DNA of 51,972 nt from JAABRU01 sp050180235. GTDB taxonomy: Bacteria; Desulfobacterota; Desulfobacteria; Desulfobacterales; Desulfococcaceae. Under the pieces are notes generated by a model. The model had not been told where the DNA came from, ran no database searches, and saw only the letters and a list, made by a program, of their open reading frames with translations. Shown here piece after piece: positions 1-9,361 of this stretch (positions are counted from its first letter, which is position 1; every line of letters begins with the position of its first letter). A program made the translations under genes and the position numbers. The stretch is taken from positions 1-51,972 of the forward strand of contig JBFXEJ010000032.1 in assembly GCA_050180235.1 (NCBI GenBank), written 5' to 3'.

Positions 1-40
1 ATGTACGTTATTTGTACGTCATTTTTCCCTGAAAACAGAA

Positions 41-73
41 CAGAAAAAGGTTACGGGAAAACCGTAACCTTTT
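41..73 (-). terminator. Rho-independent terminator of the tRNA-Arg gene
   Basis: A 12-bp perfect stem (AAAAGGTTACGG at 45-56 with CCGTAACCTTTT at 62-73) lies just beyond the 3' end of the tRNA. On the minus strand it is followed by a T-rich run, as expected for an intrinsic terminator. Confidence 0.75.
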
Positions 74-81
74 GATTTCTG

Positions 82-158
<77 letters not shown>

Positions 159-374
159 ATAAACAAAATATAGGCAGACTATATCATATGTCTGAACATT
201 TGTCTACAGACTTCCGCAAAAAAATTTTCATGATTCTGTTCTTTTCACATTTCTTAAAAATACGGAATCTGAAGCGGCCAGGGACAGAAATTATTTTTTT
301 TAAGCTGCAACTATCTTATATTTCTAATATTGCAGTCCAAATCCCCTGTCACAGATGTTTATAAAATGAATTTC

Positions 375-404
375 TTGAATTTCTTATCTCTTCTGTGTTA
401 TAAT
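375..404 (+). promoter_or_regulatory. Probable sigma-70-type promoter for rpoH
   Basis: TTGAAT (375-380) and TATAAT (399-404) are separated by 18 bp, a good housekeeping promoter. Transcription would start near 411 and give a leader of about 280 nt before rpoH. That leader holds several GC-rich self-complementary words (around 535-560 and 616-650). The rest of 160-689 shows no convincing gene. Whether the leader folds into a heat-sensing structure, as in other rpoH mRNAs, cannot be told by eye. Confidence 0.55.
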
Positions 405-689
405 AAAAAATACCGGTTTTTGGCACAGAGACTCCACAGTATGGGGAAAAAACTTCAGACACCCGGCACATGGCAAAAATTCCGGCTCATGGATTATCCG
501 GAAAACCATATGCCCGTATTTGCAGGCCAGATATCTGAAACTTCGGATATTTTTCCGGGCAGGCTGTTTTTTTATGCACCCTTATCCCAATGATTCGGAG
601 CGCTCTGACATACCGGGAAGGCCGGTCAGATTTCCCGGAAGCCCGGACAGGACACGGGCAGGGAATTAAAGGACATATGAAAGAAAAAT

Positions 690-1631
690 ATGGCACAGAA
701 AAAGAAAAAAACTTTGATTATTGATTCGGATGATCCGGAAACTTCTGAGCGTGCTGCGGATAAATCCGTTGTCAGATTTGATCCCCTGCAGCGCTATCTG
801 GCCGAGGTCAGTCAGTACAGCCTGCTCACGCGGGAAAAGGAAAGGGAACTGGCTGTCAAGGTTTTTGAATATGAGGATCAGGACTCTGCCTATTCACTGG
901 TGACATCCAACCTGCGTCTGGTGGTGAAAATTGCTTTGGAATTCCAGCGGATATGGATGCAAAATCTGCTGGATCTGATTCAGGAGGGAAATATCGGACT
1001 GATGCAGGCCGTCCGGAAATTCGATCCATACAAAAATGTGAAATTTTCCTATTACGCATCATTCTGGATCAAGGCATATATCCTGAAATTCATCATGGAC
1101 AACTGGCGACTGGTGAAAATCGGCACCACACAGGGACAGCGCAAACTTTTTTTCAAACTTAAAAAGGAGAAACAGAAACTAATTGACGAGGGATTTGATC
1201 CCAAACCCAAACTTCTTTCAGAAAAACTTGGTGTGTCCGAGCGTGAAATCATAGACATGGATCAGCGTCTGGACGGATGGGATATTTCCCTGGACGCGCC
1301 CCTGAAAGAGGATTCGGACACGGAACGTATTGAATTTCTGAGCACAGGAGCGGAATCAGCGGAAGACAAGGTAGCGCGCAAGGAAATGGATCTGCTTCTG
1401 CACAGCAAAATTGCTGAATTCAGAAGCAAACTTAGCGACAGGGAACTGGAGATATTTGATCTCCGGATTTTTTCGGACAATCCGGTAACACTGCAGGAAA
1501 TTGGCGACAAATACAGTATTTCCAGAGAAAGGGTCCGGCAGGTGGAAAAAAATGTCATCAAAAAAATGCGGGAATTCTTTAAACGGGAAATTGTTGATTT
1601 TGATACATTCGCAGGCGATATTTATGCATAA
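690..1631 (+). CDS. rpoH: RNA polymerase sigma-32-type factor (RpoH)
   Basis: This is a sigma-70 family factor of the RpoH (heat-shock) group. The 313-aa protein has region 1.2 (DPLQRYLAEVSQYSLLTREKE) and region 2, including the core-binding stretch NLLDLIQEGNIGLMQAVRKF and the -10 recognition segment ending in FWIKAYILKFIMDNW. Next comes the RpoH-box-like QRKLFFKLKKEK typical of sigma-32. Region 4 with its helix-turn-helix is near the C-terminus (LQEIGDKYSISRERVRQVEKN). Length is normal for the family (about 280-310). The start at 690 follows a GAAAG 5 nt upstream. The stop overlaps the ATG of the next gene by 8 nt, so sigma factor and lipoproteins appear co-transcribed. Confidence 0.9.
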   Translation: MAQKKKKTLIIDSDDPETSERAADKSVVRFDPLQRYLAEVSQYSLLTREKERELAVKVFEYEDQDSAYSLVTSNLRLVVKIALEFQRIWMQNLLDLIQEGNIGLMQAVRKFDPYKNVKFSYYASFWIKAYILKFIMDNWRLVKIGTTQGQRKLFFKLKKEKQKLIDEGFDPKPKLLSEKLGVSEREIIDMDQRLDGWDISLDAPLKEDSDTERIEFLSTGAESAEDKVARKEMDLLLHSKIAEFRSKLSDRELEIFDLRIFSDNPVTLQEIGDKYSISRERVRQVEKNVIKKMREFFKREIVDFDTFAGDIYA

Positions 1632-3375
1632 TACATTGATTTGGAAAATATTCTGTTTTACAGGGCTTTGGGTTCCGGCCCTTATGTCTGTCTCTTTTTT
1701 CCTCAGTGCGTGCGCATCCGCGCCTTCCTCGCAGGATGCCGTGACGGAAATACCCGCTGTTGTGGAACACGAAAACGGGGACAGGTACTATTACTATATA
1801 GAATCCCAGTTGAGCCGCCGCTCAGGGGACACAGATCGGGCAATCGCATTTCTGGAAAAAGTCATTGAAATAGATCCCCTTGTTACGGATCTGAAAAAAG
1901 ATCTGGCAGACCTGTACATACAGCAGCGCAATAACGAAAAAGCACTGGCAATAACGGAAGAAATACTGAAACAGGAACCTGATGATGTGGAAAGCCTGAT
2001 CCTGTCCGCACGTCTGAAACAGAGCCTGAAACAGACAGAAGAGGCCAAAAGAATCTATGAGAGGGTTCTGGATATTGATCCTCAGCAGCAGGAAATTTAT
2101 CTGCGGCTGGGGGCCATGTATATGGAGGAAAATGACTCTGCCAGTGCATTTGAGGTATACAGCCAGCTCGTGCAGAATTTTCCCGATTCATATGCGGGAT
2201 ATTTCTTCCTGGGAAAGATTCATCTGGACAGGGGGGAAATAAAAAAAGCGGAAAAAGCCTTTCAGAAAACACTGGAACTGGAACCAGGGCTGGAAGAACC
2301 CCGTTTTGAACTTCTCAGTATATATGAAAATCTGGGGGACGAAGACAAAGTAATCCGGCTGTACAGGGAGATTCTTGCGGAAGCCCCTGACAATGTGCGT
2401 GCTGCTATGGGGCTTGCATACTATTATTATAATTCAGGAAAACTCAAAAGTGCGGAAAAAATTTTCAAAGAACTGGGAGAGCAGAACCGGGAGAATGCGG
2501 AAATAGCGCGAACCCTGATCCGGATGTATATTGAAACAAAAAAATATGCGGCAGCCATCATTATTATAGAGGGGATGCTCAAAGGCGATCCGGACAGCTC
2601 CGATCTTCATTATATTGCGGGTGTGGCTTTCGATGGAATTGGGGATGAAAAAATGACCCTGAAGCATCTGCTGGAAGTAAAGACCGACTCCCGATTCTAT
2701 CAGAATGCGGCTGTCCATATCGCGTTTATTTACCAGGAACGCGGGGATGTGGAAAAAGCCATCGCATTTCTGACAGATGTGATCCGGAATGTGCCGGACA
2801 ATCCTGAGTTCATGATGTACCTGGGATCTTTTTATGAAGAGATCGGGGATTATGAAAAGGCTGAGGATATTCTGAAAAAAGGCATTGAACTGGAGCCGGA
2901 AAATACCCGTGTGTGGTTCCGTCTCGGAGTGATCTGTGACAAATCCAACAAAAAATCAGAGTCCATTGAAATCATGAAAAAAGTGATCGGCATGGAACCT
3001 GAAAATGCCAACGCACTGAACTATCTGGGCTATACCTATGCGGAAATGGGGGTCAAACTAGATGAGGCGGAACAGTTGATCCGGGAGGCACTGAAACACA
3101 AACCGGATGACGGATATATCATTGACAGTCTGGGCTGGGTATTCTACCGGAAAGGGGATTATCAGGAGGCCCTGATCCATCTGACAAAGGCTGTGGAACT
3201 GGTGCCGGATGATCCGGTGATACTGGAGCATATGGGGGATGTTCACATGAAGCTGGGCGACAGGGAAAAAGCATTGGAATTTTACAAAAAATCTCTTCTG
3301 AAGCGGGAGGATGATGACAGGGGAAAAACTGAAATTGAACAGAAAATCAGGGAACTGGGCGGGAAAAAGAAATGA
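1624..3375 (+). CDS. TPR-repeat lipoprotein
   Basis: This is a predicted outer-membrane-anchored lipoprotein of 583 aa. I start it at the ATG at 1624, because it is followed by a proper lipoprotein signal (hydrophobic stretch 9-27, lipobox LSAC with Cys30). The longer upstream reading would overlap most of rpoH's end. The mature part is almost entirely tetratricopeptide repeats, about a dozen 34-residue units with the usual W/L-G-Y-A-P spacing (for example LGAMYMEENDSASAFEVYSQ). TPR lipoproteins act as protein-protein scaffolds at the outer membrane; the partner is unknown. Its stop overlaps the next ATG (ATGA at 3372-3375), which suggests translational coupling with the LolB-like protein. 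Confidence 0.85.
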   Translation: MHNTLIWKIFCFTGLWVPALMSVSFFLSACASAPSSQDAVTEIPAVVEHENGDRYYYYIESQLSRRSGDTDRAIAFLEKVIEIDPLVTDLKKDLADLYIQQRNNEKALAITEEILKQEPDDVESLILSARLKQSLKQTEEAKRIYERVLDIDPQQQEIYLRLGAMYMEENDSASAFEVYSQLVQNFPDSYAGYFFLGKIHLDRGEIKKAEKAFQKTLELEPGLEEPRFELLSIYENLGDEDKVIRLYREILAEAPDNVRAAMGLAYYYYNSGKLKSAEKIFKELGEQNRENAEIARTLIRMYIETKKYAAAIIIIEGMLKGDPDSSDLHYIAGVAFDGIGDEKMTLKHLLEVKTDSRFYQNAAVHIAFIYQERGDVEKAIAFLTDVIRNVPDNPEFMMYLGSFYEEIGDYEKAEDILKKGIELEPENTRVWFRLGVICDKSNKKSESIEIMKKVIGMEPENANALNYLGYTYAEMGVKLDEAEQLIREALKHKPDDGYIIDSLGWVFYRKGDYQEALIHLTKAVELVPDDPVILEHMGDVHMKLGDREKALEFYKKSLLKREDDDRGKTEIEQKIRELGGKKK

Positions 3376-4199
3376 ATCAGATATATATGGATAAATGGCA
3401 GGGAATTCCGGCATCACTCTTCCGTGTTCTGAGTATGGCAACTGCGGTGTTCCTGTCTGTATCCTGTTACGGTCCGGGCGGGAAAATCCTGCCTCCGCCT
3501 ACAGTTTCTCCTGAAGCCCAGCACCGGCTCTCAATGCTGGAAAATCACAACCGGGGACTTGGCACATTCAAGGGCATGGGGAGCTTCCGTCTGGAAAATG
3601 AAGAGGGACTCCGCAATGCCCGCGTAGCATGGATCGGATCTGATTTCCGGAAACTGCGTATACAGGTGATGGACATATCAGGAGTTCCAATCATGAGCAT
3701 CGCGGCTGACGGGGATTATTTCTACGCACTGTCCCACAGGGAAAACCGTTTTTACAAAACCCGGGCATCTGATCCCGGTCTTAAAAAAGCCATCGGAATT
3801 CCCATGAAAACCCGTGAGGCCATTCAGATTCTGACTGGCCGGGTACCTGTCCGGGGGCATGATTCCGCTCTTGTCATCCGGGATGAAAAAAATGAAGGCG
3901 ATGTTCTGGTGCTGACCAGCCGCTGGGGAAGAGTACTGGAAAAAATCTTTTTTGACAAAACAGGAAAGACTGCCCTGCATATGGAAATGTATGACTCCAT
4001 GGGAAATTTTGTTTACCGCGCCGAATTCGGGGATATCCGGATCGTGGAAAATTACATGCTCCCATTTGATCTCAGGGTATCAGCAGAAGATGTTCTTTTC
4101 CACCTGCAAATAGAAAGATACTGGGCAGATATGCCGGTTTCCCCCGCTGTTTTCGTACTGGCGGATCCGGAAAAGCAGGATGATGACCCGGAAAAATAA
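3372..4199 (+). CDS. LolB-like / DUF4292-type lipoprotein
   Basis: The 275-aa protein has an N-terminal signal and a lipoprotein-like cleavage region (SVSC, Cys32). The body resembles the LolB/LolA half-barrel class: GTFKGMGSFRLENEEG, DFRKLRIQVMDISGVPIMSI, DGDYFYALSHRENRFYKTRA, then LTGRVP. Proteins of this class bind acyl chains and help place lipoproteins in the outer membrane. It starts inside the stop codon of the TPR lipoprotein gene, so the two are probably made together. The family assignment is from pattern only; specific LolB activity is not shown. Confidence 0.65.
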   Translation: MNQIYMDKWQGIPASLFRVLSMATAVFLSVSCYGPGGKILPPPTVSPEAQHRLSMLENHNRGLGTFKGMGSFRLENEEGLRNARVAWIGSDFRKLRIQVMDISGVPIMSIAADGDYFYALSHRENRFYKTRASDPGLKKAIGIPMKTREAIQILTGRVPVRGHDSALVIRDEKNEGDVLVLTSRWGRVLEKIFFDKTGKTALHMEMYDSMGNFVYRAEFGDIRIVENYMLPFDLRVSAEDVLFHLQIERYWADMPVSPAVFVLADPEKQDDDPEK

Positions 4200-4237
4200 A
4201 GCCCATAAACCATAGGATTTCCTCATTTAAGTGTTTT

Positions 4238-4571
4238 GAACAGGATTATACACGATTATGCCGGATTTGCAGGATTAAAAAATCATGCCCATCCTTAAAA
4301 TCATGTTCAGACAATCCGCTGTCCTGAACTGTGATTATTGTGACTCATATGCCATGATTTTCCAGTAGGGTGGGCACGGTTTTTTGTGCCCGCCTCTGAA
4401 ATGGCGGGCAACGCTCCGCTTTTGCCAACCCTACCTGCTGCAACTCCTTAAAATCATGTTCAGACAATCCTTTAAATCCCGGCAGTATGTTGAACAGGAT
4501 TATGCAGGATTTGCAGGATTAAAAAATCATGCCCATCCTGCAAATCCTTAAAATCATGTTCAGACAATCCT
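4238..4571. repeat. Interspersed repeats carrying AATCATGTTCAGACAATCC
   Basis: Two long copies (about 4238-4316 and 4491-4571) share the words TTGAACAGGATTAT, GATTTGCAGGATTAAAAAAT and CATGCCCATCC, ending in AAAATCATGTTCAGACAATCC. A third copy of only the terminal part is at about 4447-4472. They fill much of the 860-bp gene-free stretch 4200-5061 together with two palindromic elements. There is no coding potential. Confidence 0.7.
4365..4434. repeat. Palindromic element GTAGGGTGGGCACG...CCAACCCTAC
   Basis: A 70-bp imperfect palindrome starts GTAGGGTGGGCACGG and ends CCAACCCTAC. It is clearly related to the core of the two 136-bp elements at 13692 and 26272 but lacks their GGYGATTT ends. It would form a long hairpin. 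Confidence 0.65.
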
Positions 4572-4688
4572 GTCTGCCTGACCCGCCCCGCCGGAGACTT
4601 TCACTCCATTGCGCTAAGCTCCAATGCCATTAAATTAAGAAAAAACTCTGTCCCGGATGGACAGAAAGAATACCACAGGTTCGCCTTA

Positions 4689-4831
4689 AGAAGCTGTTTT
4701 AAAAATATCCGCAGCCTCTGAAAAATGAAAAAAACGGGTGCGCTTTGTCCATCAGACACAGAAAAAGCGCAATGTCCATATCCCGGATTAAGCCTGAAAA
4801 CCTTGCCCGGCGGATTTTTAAAACAGCTTCT
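4689..4831. mobile_element. MITE-like element with AGAAGCTGTTTTAAAAAT ends
   Basis: A 143-bp segment is bounded by inverted repeats of about 23 bp: AGAAGCTGTTTTAAAAATAT at the left and the inverse of TAGAAGCTGTTTTAAAAATC at the right. The interior has no ORF. No convincing target duplication was found. The remainder to 5061 (for example the word GGAGCGTGGGAACGAG at 4850-4865) holds no gene. Confidence 0.6.
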
Positions 4832-5061
4832 AACTTAATGCATTGACGCGGAGCGTGGGAACGAGATCAACCGAATGAGATTAAAGGATAAACCGTTATA
4901 TGGCAAGAAAAAAATCCGGGAAGGACTGCCAAACGGAAAGTTTGGCTGCGGCAGTGGACAGACTCCCAAAACAAAAAAAATACTTGACCCGGAAGGCATT
5001 CAATGTGTAAGGCATTTGCAGGAGAATTGAATAAAATATTTTTCAGGAGGTATTGAGATAT

Positions 5062-6678
5062 ATGAATCTGCGAACCTGCGTGGCCCCGTCCGGACATTTT
5101 GTGTGGGGTATCCACCGGCCCTGTTTCCGGTCTGAAAATTTCCGTGAACACGACAGCATATATAATCTGGGAATTTTCAAAGATGGAAGCATCTGTGAAA
5201 ACCGGGCGAATTTTCCCACTGACACTGTACAGGAGGATCAGGCTGATCCCATTTATGAAATCCCCAATCCCTTTCCTTTCCGGGGAACCACCTATATTAT
5301 CAAAAGTGCTGCTGACCGGAATGCGGCAAATCCTTCGGCCATACGGCTGCCGGAGCGGACTGCCCTGTCCCTGTCTGACATTCTCCGCCAATGGCAGGGA
5401 AAAGATTTGACAGGAGAAAAAACAGATGCTTTTTTTCATCTGCTTCCTGTTCCCCTTATGCTTGCTTTGGCCGCCAATTCCACAGATCCGGAAGATCTGA
5501 CCCGAATTGCGGATTTCTGCTGTGAGTTTGTCCGTGATCCCAAAAGCCGGCGGCCTGTGGGACTGGTTTATGACAAAGATGCACAGGGCAGAGTCAGACC
5601 CAGAATTAAAAACCATGATCTGTGTGAAGTATTAGCCAACAATATTTTTCTGCCTGACGATTATAAAGAAGTCATGGTGCTGCGTCCCGGTGTTCAGGGA
5701 AACAGTGAAATCATGGGAGAATGGCGGGAACAAAGCCATGTTTTTGAATATCTGCGGCGCAACAGTTATATTCCCTGGGGACATTATGCCGCAAATATGG
5801 CAAATGACAAAATCCGTTACCGTGCCTGTGATCTGACATCAGAAGATATGCAGGGAATGCGGCATCTGTATTATCAGCGCACCTATGCGCGTCTGGCAGA
5901 AGAACTTGAAATTCCTGTTCCGGCAGGAAAAAGAACACTGACAGTTGACGAACTGGAAGATTTGCGGAAAAGGATTTGTGACCGGCTTTCTTCTGACAAA
6001 AAAAAGCAACTGACCTTCAACTCCACACTGTGGGGATGGAATTTCGGATTTGACTATTCGCCCAGCGGATACCGGCTTCATGCTTCCCATCAGCAGATTC
6101 ATCAGCAGTATGCCATGATTCCTTCGGAAATTTCCGCAGCAAATCCCCAGGCAGATGATCCAAAAATTCCTGCCTTTGCCTTTGGAGACCTGATTGCGGA
6201 GTTTATCTGCACCTACCGGGAGCAGACAGGCATGGATTTTTTTGATGCCTACACAAAGGCTTTGGGGAACAATACACGCACAGACGGCAGACAGGACAGG
6301 GAACATTCCCTTGTGATCTATGAAGATAACCATGTTCTGCTTTTTGTCCCCAAAGCCCAGACTTCCCAGTGGGAACTCCAGCTTATGGCAAAATATGCGG
6401 GAAATATCCTGGAGGCAGATACCCAAACCCGCGTATCTCTGGATCAGAGCATGCGCCTGGCAGTTCAGGTTCTGGAAAAGCTGGGAGCCCGGATGATTAC
6501 CCATATTGAGGCATCCAAACGATTTGATGCAGGAGACACGGGACAGCGGCTTCTTTACTGCTTCCTGCCAAAACTGCCTTACTCCCCCGGATCTTTCACC
6601 GAGGCCCAGTTGCGCTGGATTAACGGTCATTATCCGGAAGATTTTGCCGCTCTGTGCAGAAGCTGTCTGCCAAAATGA
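5062..6678 (+). CDS. Large GalT/HIT-superfamily-like protein, function unknown
   Basis: This is a 538-aa cytoplasmic-looking protein. I choose ATG 5062 because AGGAGG (5045-5050) stands 11 nt upstream; the alternative TTG at 5053 would sit only 2 nt from it. The region around 330-355 reads GWNFGFDYSPSGYRLHASHQ followed by QIHQQY, with His340, His343 and His347. This resembles the HPH-Q-I active-site segment of galactose-1-phosphate uridylyltransferase-like HIT proteins. About 80 residues later NHVLLFVPKAQTSQWELQLM resembles the second-half strand pattern of that fold. I infer a nucleotide-binding or nucleotidyl-transfer role, with modest certainty. The gene stands alone between repeat-rich stretches. 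Confidence 0.5.
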   Translation: MNLRTCVAPSGHFVWGIHRPCFRSENFREHDSIYNLGIFKDGSICENRANFPTDTVQEDQADPIYEIPNPFPFRGTTYIIKSAADRNAANPSAIRLPERTALSLSDILRQWQGKDLTGEKTDAFFHLLPVPLMLALAANSTDPEDLTRIADFCCEFVRDPKSRRPVGLVYDKDAQGRVRPRIKNHDLCEVLANNIFLPDDYKEVMVLRPGVQGNSEIMGEWREQSHVFEYLRRNSYIPWGHYAANMANDKIRYRACDLTSEDMQGMRHLYYQRTYARLAEELEIPVPAGKRTLTVDELEDLRKRICDRLSSDKKKQLTFNSTLWGWNFGFDYSPSGYRLHASHQQIHQQYAMIPSEISAANPQADDPKIPAFAFGDLIAEFICTYREQTGMDFFDAYTKALGNNTRTDGRQDREHSLVIYEDNHVLLFVPKAQTSQWELQLMAKYAGNILEADTQTRVSLDQSMRLAVQVLEKLGARMITHIEASKRFDAGDTGQRLLYCFLPKLPYSPGSFTEAQLRWINGHYPEDFAALCRSCLPK

Positions 6679-7029
6679 AAAATATGTTTATTGTCTCAGG
6701 ATTTAAGGGCTGTATCAAAATAACATGTTCAAAACTCTGAGGGTTTTGAAAAACTTCAGGGTTTCCGAACAAAAATTTACGTTGCTGAATTTTTAACTGT
6801 TTGATATTTATTGATGTTAATATTGTCAAAACAAATCTGTTTATGTAAAATCAGATAGTTGAAATTCAGCAGACTAAATCCTGACTTTTCTGAAATGCCT
6901 TTGAAATGAAAAAATATTCATTTATTTGCAGATAAGAAAGTCCTTCTCTTTTTCTGGCTGACCCGGAATACCGATACACCTTCCCTTTGTCTTTTATTAT
7001 TTTTTTATATGTATATAATAATAATAAGG

Positions 7030-7160
7030 ACTGTCAATATTGTTCATAACTTTTTATAATATTGATTTTGTTTGTTTTTAATCCAAAAGTTATGAACAAT
7101 AGATTGTTCATAACTAAGGACTTATGAACAATCGGAAAAAAATTGTTCATAAGTCCTGAG
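7030..7160. repeat. AT-rich stretch with inverted TTATGAACAAT words
   Basis: The core TTATGAACAAT or its complement ATTGTTCATAA occurs about five times in 130 bp, in both orientations (near 7038, 7089, 7104, 7121 and 7141). Several copies are paired as inverted repeats. It abuts the minisatellite, whose units carry the related TTTTGAACAAT. From 6679 to 7030 the sequence is AT-rich with no gene; a weak copy of a GAGGGTTTT palindrome lies at about 6729-6764. Confidence 0.6.
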
Positions 7161-7776
7161 TTATCGACAGAGTTATCGACAAAGTTTTGAACAATTCGCA
7201 GTCCGGATATGAACTGCAGACAGAGTTTTGAACAATGCGGCAGTCCGGATATGAACTGCAGACAGAGTTTTGAACAATGCGGCAGATGGGATGTGCGGAT
7301 GATCGGACTTGCCGACAGAGGTTTTGAACAATGCGGCAGTCCGGATATGAACTGCAGACAGAGTTTTGAACAATTCGGCAGATCGGATATGGGAATATGC
7401 GGATGATCGGACTTGCCTACAGAGTTTTGAACAATGCGGCAGTCCGGATATGAACTACAGACAGAGTTTTGAACAATGCGGCAGATGGGATGTGCGGATG
7501 ATCGGACTTGCCGACAGAGGTTTTGAACAATGCGGCAGTCCGGATATGAACTGCAGACAGAGTTTTGAACAATTCGGCAGTCCGGATATGAACTGCAGAC
7601 AGAGTTTTGAACAATTCGGCAGTCCGGATATGAACTGCAGACAGAGTTTTGAACAATGCGGCAGTCCGGATATGAACTGCTGACAGAGGTTTTGAACAAT
7701 GCGGCAGTCCGGATATGGGATGTGCGGATGATCGGACTTGCCGACAGAGTTATTGACAAAGTTTTGAACAATGATA
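7161..7776. repeat. Minisatellite of 42/53/61-bp units
   Basis: Eleven direct repeats start with GACAGAG(G)TTTTGAACAAT at 7219, 7261, 7314, 7357, 7418, 7460, 7513, 7556, 7598, 7640 and 7682, ending at 7743. Spacings are 42, 53, 43, 61, 42, 53, 43, 42, 42, 42 and 61. Short units continue GCGGCAGTCCGGATATGAAC; long units insert a block with GTGCGGATGATCGGACTTGC. Both edges carry the special unit GACAGAGTTATYGACAAAG. The words TTATCGACA (7161, 7173) and TTATTGACA (7749) resemble a DnaA box. The open frames through the array are by-products of the repeat period. Confidence 0.9.
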
Positions 7777-7842
7777 AAAACAGGTATGGTTTTGCTGTAT
7801 GAAAAGAGATATATATTATTATTTCGGACAGAGAGGTATTAT

Positions 7843-8229
7843 ATGGAAGAAGAGATTGTGAAAAAGCTGGAACTTGATAACGGACTGGTGCTGAAAATAC
7901 TGGATGAATCCAAGAAACTGGTCGGAGACCGCTGGGTGGTAAGATGCACGGCCCGGATAGATATTCCCACAGCCTGTGTGAAGAAACAGGAAAACGGGCC
8001 GGATACGGAAAAAATCCTGGCGGCTTTGGGGGATACAGTCTGTTTTGAACAGAAACGGGAACGCAATTTTGTCGGAGAAAAGGAAAAGGAAGCGGTTTTT
8101 GATTCCTTATGTTCATTTTTTCTGGACACCAGTCTTTCCTACCTGGCCCATCCGGAATTCGGGACAAAATTCATTTTAAAAAAATACAGGGAATATCTCA
8201 GCGATTACAGGAGAATTGCACAGAAATGA
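7843..8229 (+). CDS. Conserved-looking hypothetical protein
   Basis: A 128-aa soluble protein starting MEEEIVKKLELDNGLVLKIL. The ATG at 7843 is chosen because GAGAGG lies 6 nt upstream; the longer reading from 7771 runs into the repeat array. It has alternating strands (LVLKILDESKKLVGDRWVVR) and a C-terminal helical part ending YREYLSDYRRIAQK, with no membrane segment or signal. I do not recognise a named family. It sits alone; 8230-8560 downstream is non-coding and I see no clear element there. Confidence 0.6.
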   Translation: MEEEIVKKLELDNGLVLKILDESKKLVGDRWVVRCTARIDIPTACVKKQENGPDTEKILAALGDTVCFEQKRERNFVGEKEKEAVFDSLCSFFLDTSLSYLAHPEFGTKFILKKYREYLSDYRRIAQK

Positions 8230-8560
8230 TTTTTTTCTTATTTCTGCCGTATCCTGGCGCCTCAGTGCCATGAAGCTGATGGTGGGTGACACCGAACCGA
8301 AAATTTGGGGTTATGAAATAATTCCTGAACACCTGCCAGATTTTCAGTCCGGCATTCCGGGAATTTTTTGATGTAATGGCAGTAATCCGGAGCCTGCTGT
8401 TTTCAGAAGGTTCCGGATTACCATTTCCGCAGGAATAGGGGATTGCCGGATTTTTTACATGTTTATTATGATTTGACTTGATTTATGGACGATGATTGTA
8501 TAAATTCCCTTATATGGAAAAAACAGAGATTTTTAAACTTCGGAAATATTATTTTGTGAG

Positions 8561-9160
8561 ATGATGAAAAATGTAAGAAAAATAATATATTCGGGGTGTT
8601 TTTCTTTTGCTGTTCTGATGTGGATGCTTGTTTTGTCTGCGCCGGTTCATGCAAACATCTATATGTACGTGGATGAAAACGGTGTGATGCATTTCACCAA
8701 TGCCCCCACTTCCTCCCGTTACAAACTTTTCATGCGGGGACAGAGCGATGTGGGAACCTATTATTCCTCCGACAAATACGATCATTATATCGCACTGGCC
8801 GCAGAAACTTACGGAGTGTCCTTTCCTTTGGTAAAAGCTGTCATCAAGGTTGAATCCAATTTCAATCCCAGGGCGGTTTCCCCCAAGGGAGCGCAGGGGC
8901 TGATGCAGATTATGCCCGGAACAGCCAAAATTCTGAAAGTATATGATCCCTTTGATCCCTGGGAGAATATCATGGGCGGAACCCGTTACCTGCGTATGCT
9001 TCTGGACCGCTTTGACGGAAAGCTTAAACTGGCCCTTGCCGGTTACAACGCGGGGCCCCTGAATGTGGAACAGTACAAAGGTGTCCCCCCCTTCAGAGAA
9101 ACCCAGGATTATGTTGACAGAGTCATCAAATACTACCGGCACATGAAAAACAAATCCTGA
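8561..9160 (+). CDS. Periplasmic lytic transglycosylase (SLT domain) with DUF4124-like N-terminus
   Basis: A murein-cleaving lytic transglycosylase of 199 aa. Signal peptide 1-31 (cut after VHA) is followed by a DUF4124-like strand pair NIYMYVDENGVMHFTNAPTS. The Slt-type catalytic domain runs about 74-190: Glu98 in KVESNFNPRAVSPKGAQG, then LMQIMPGTA, YLRMLLDRF and ALAGYNAGP. The catalytic Glu and the GLMQ and NAGP motifs are intact. This short architecture is a common soluble periplasmic transglycosylase. Two ATGs (8561, 8564) are possible and no strong Shine-Dalgarno decides between them. It is monocistronic. Confidence 0.88.
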   Translation: MMKNVRKIIYSGCFSFAVLMWMLVLSAPVHANIYMYVDENGVMHFTNAPTSSRYKLFMRGQSDVGTYYSSDKYDHYIALAAETYGVSFPLVKAVIKVESNFNPRAVSPKGAQGLMQIMPGTAKILKVYDPFDPWENIMGGTRYLRMLLDRFDGKLKLALAGYNAGPLNVEQYKGVPPFRETQDYVDRVIKYYRHMKNKS

Positions 9161-9361
9161 ATTTTTGGGCATCGGCCAGTTTTCAGTTGATGCATTCCGC
9201 AGTGACTGTTTCCAGCAAAACGCTCATTCTTTCCCACAGTAGGACACAGAAATTTTTTCTGTAATCTTTCCTGGCAATCTGTCTGCACTTGGAATACCGG
9301 CAGTCATGCCGGATATTCATCAGCAGATTTATCCCGCTGTCCAGCAATCGGAGCATAACTC

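Noticed and set aside
7161..7181. Chromosomal replication origin
   Set aside because: Only three DnaA-box-like words with one mismatch each and no dnaA, dnaN, gyrB or rep gene nearby; kept as a curiosity under findings, not called as an origin.
7161..7776. CRISPR array
   Set aside because: Units are tandem copies over their full length with no unique spacers, and no cas gene is present.
7034..8167. 377-aa minus-strand frame through the repeat array
   Set aside because: It is open only because repeat lengths keep the frame; it is compositionally repetitive, lacks a ribosome site and overlaps the better gene at 7843-8229.
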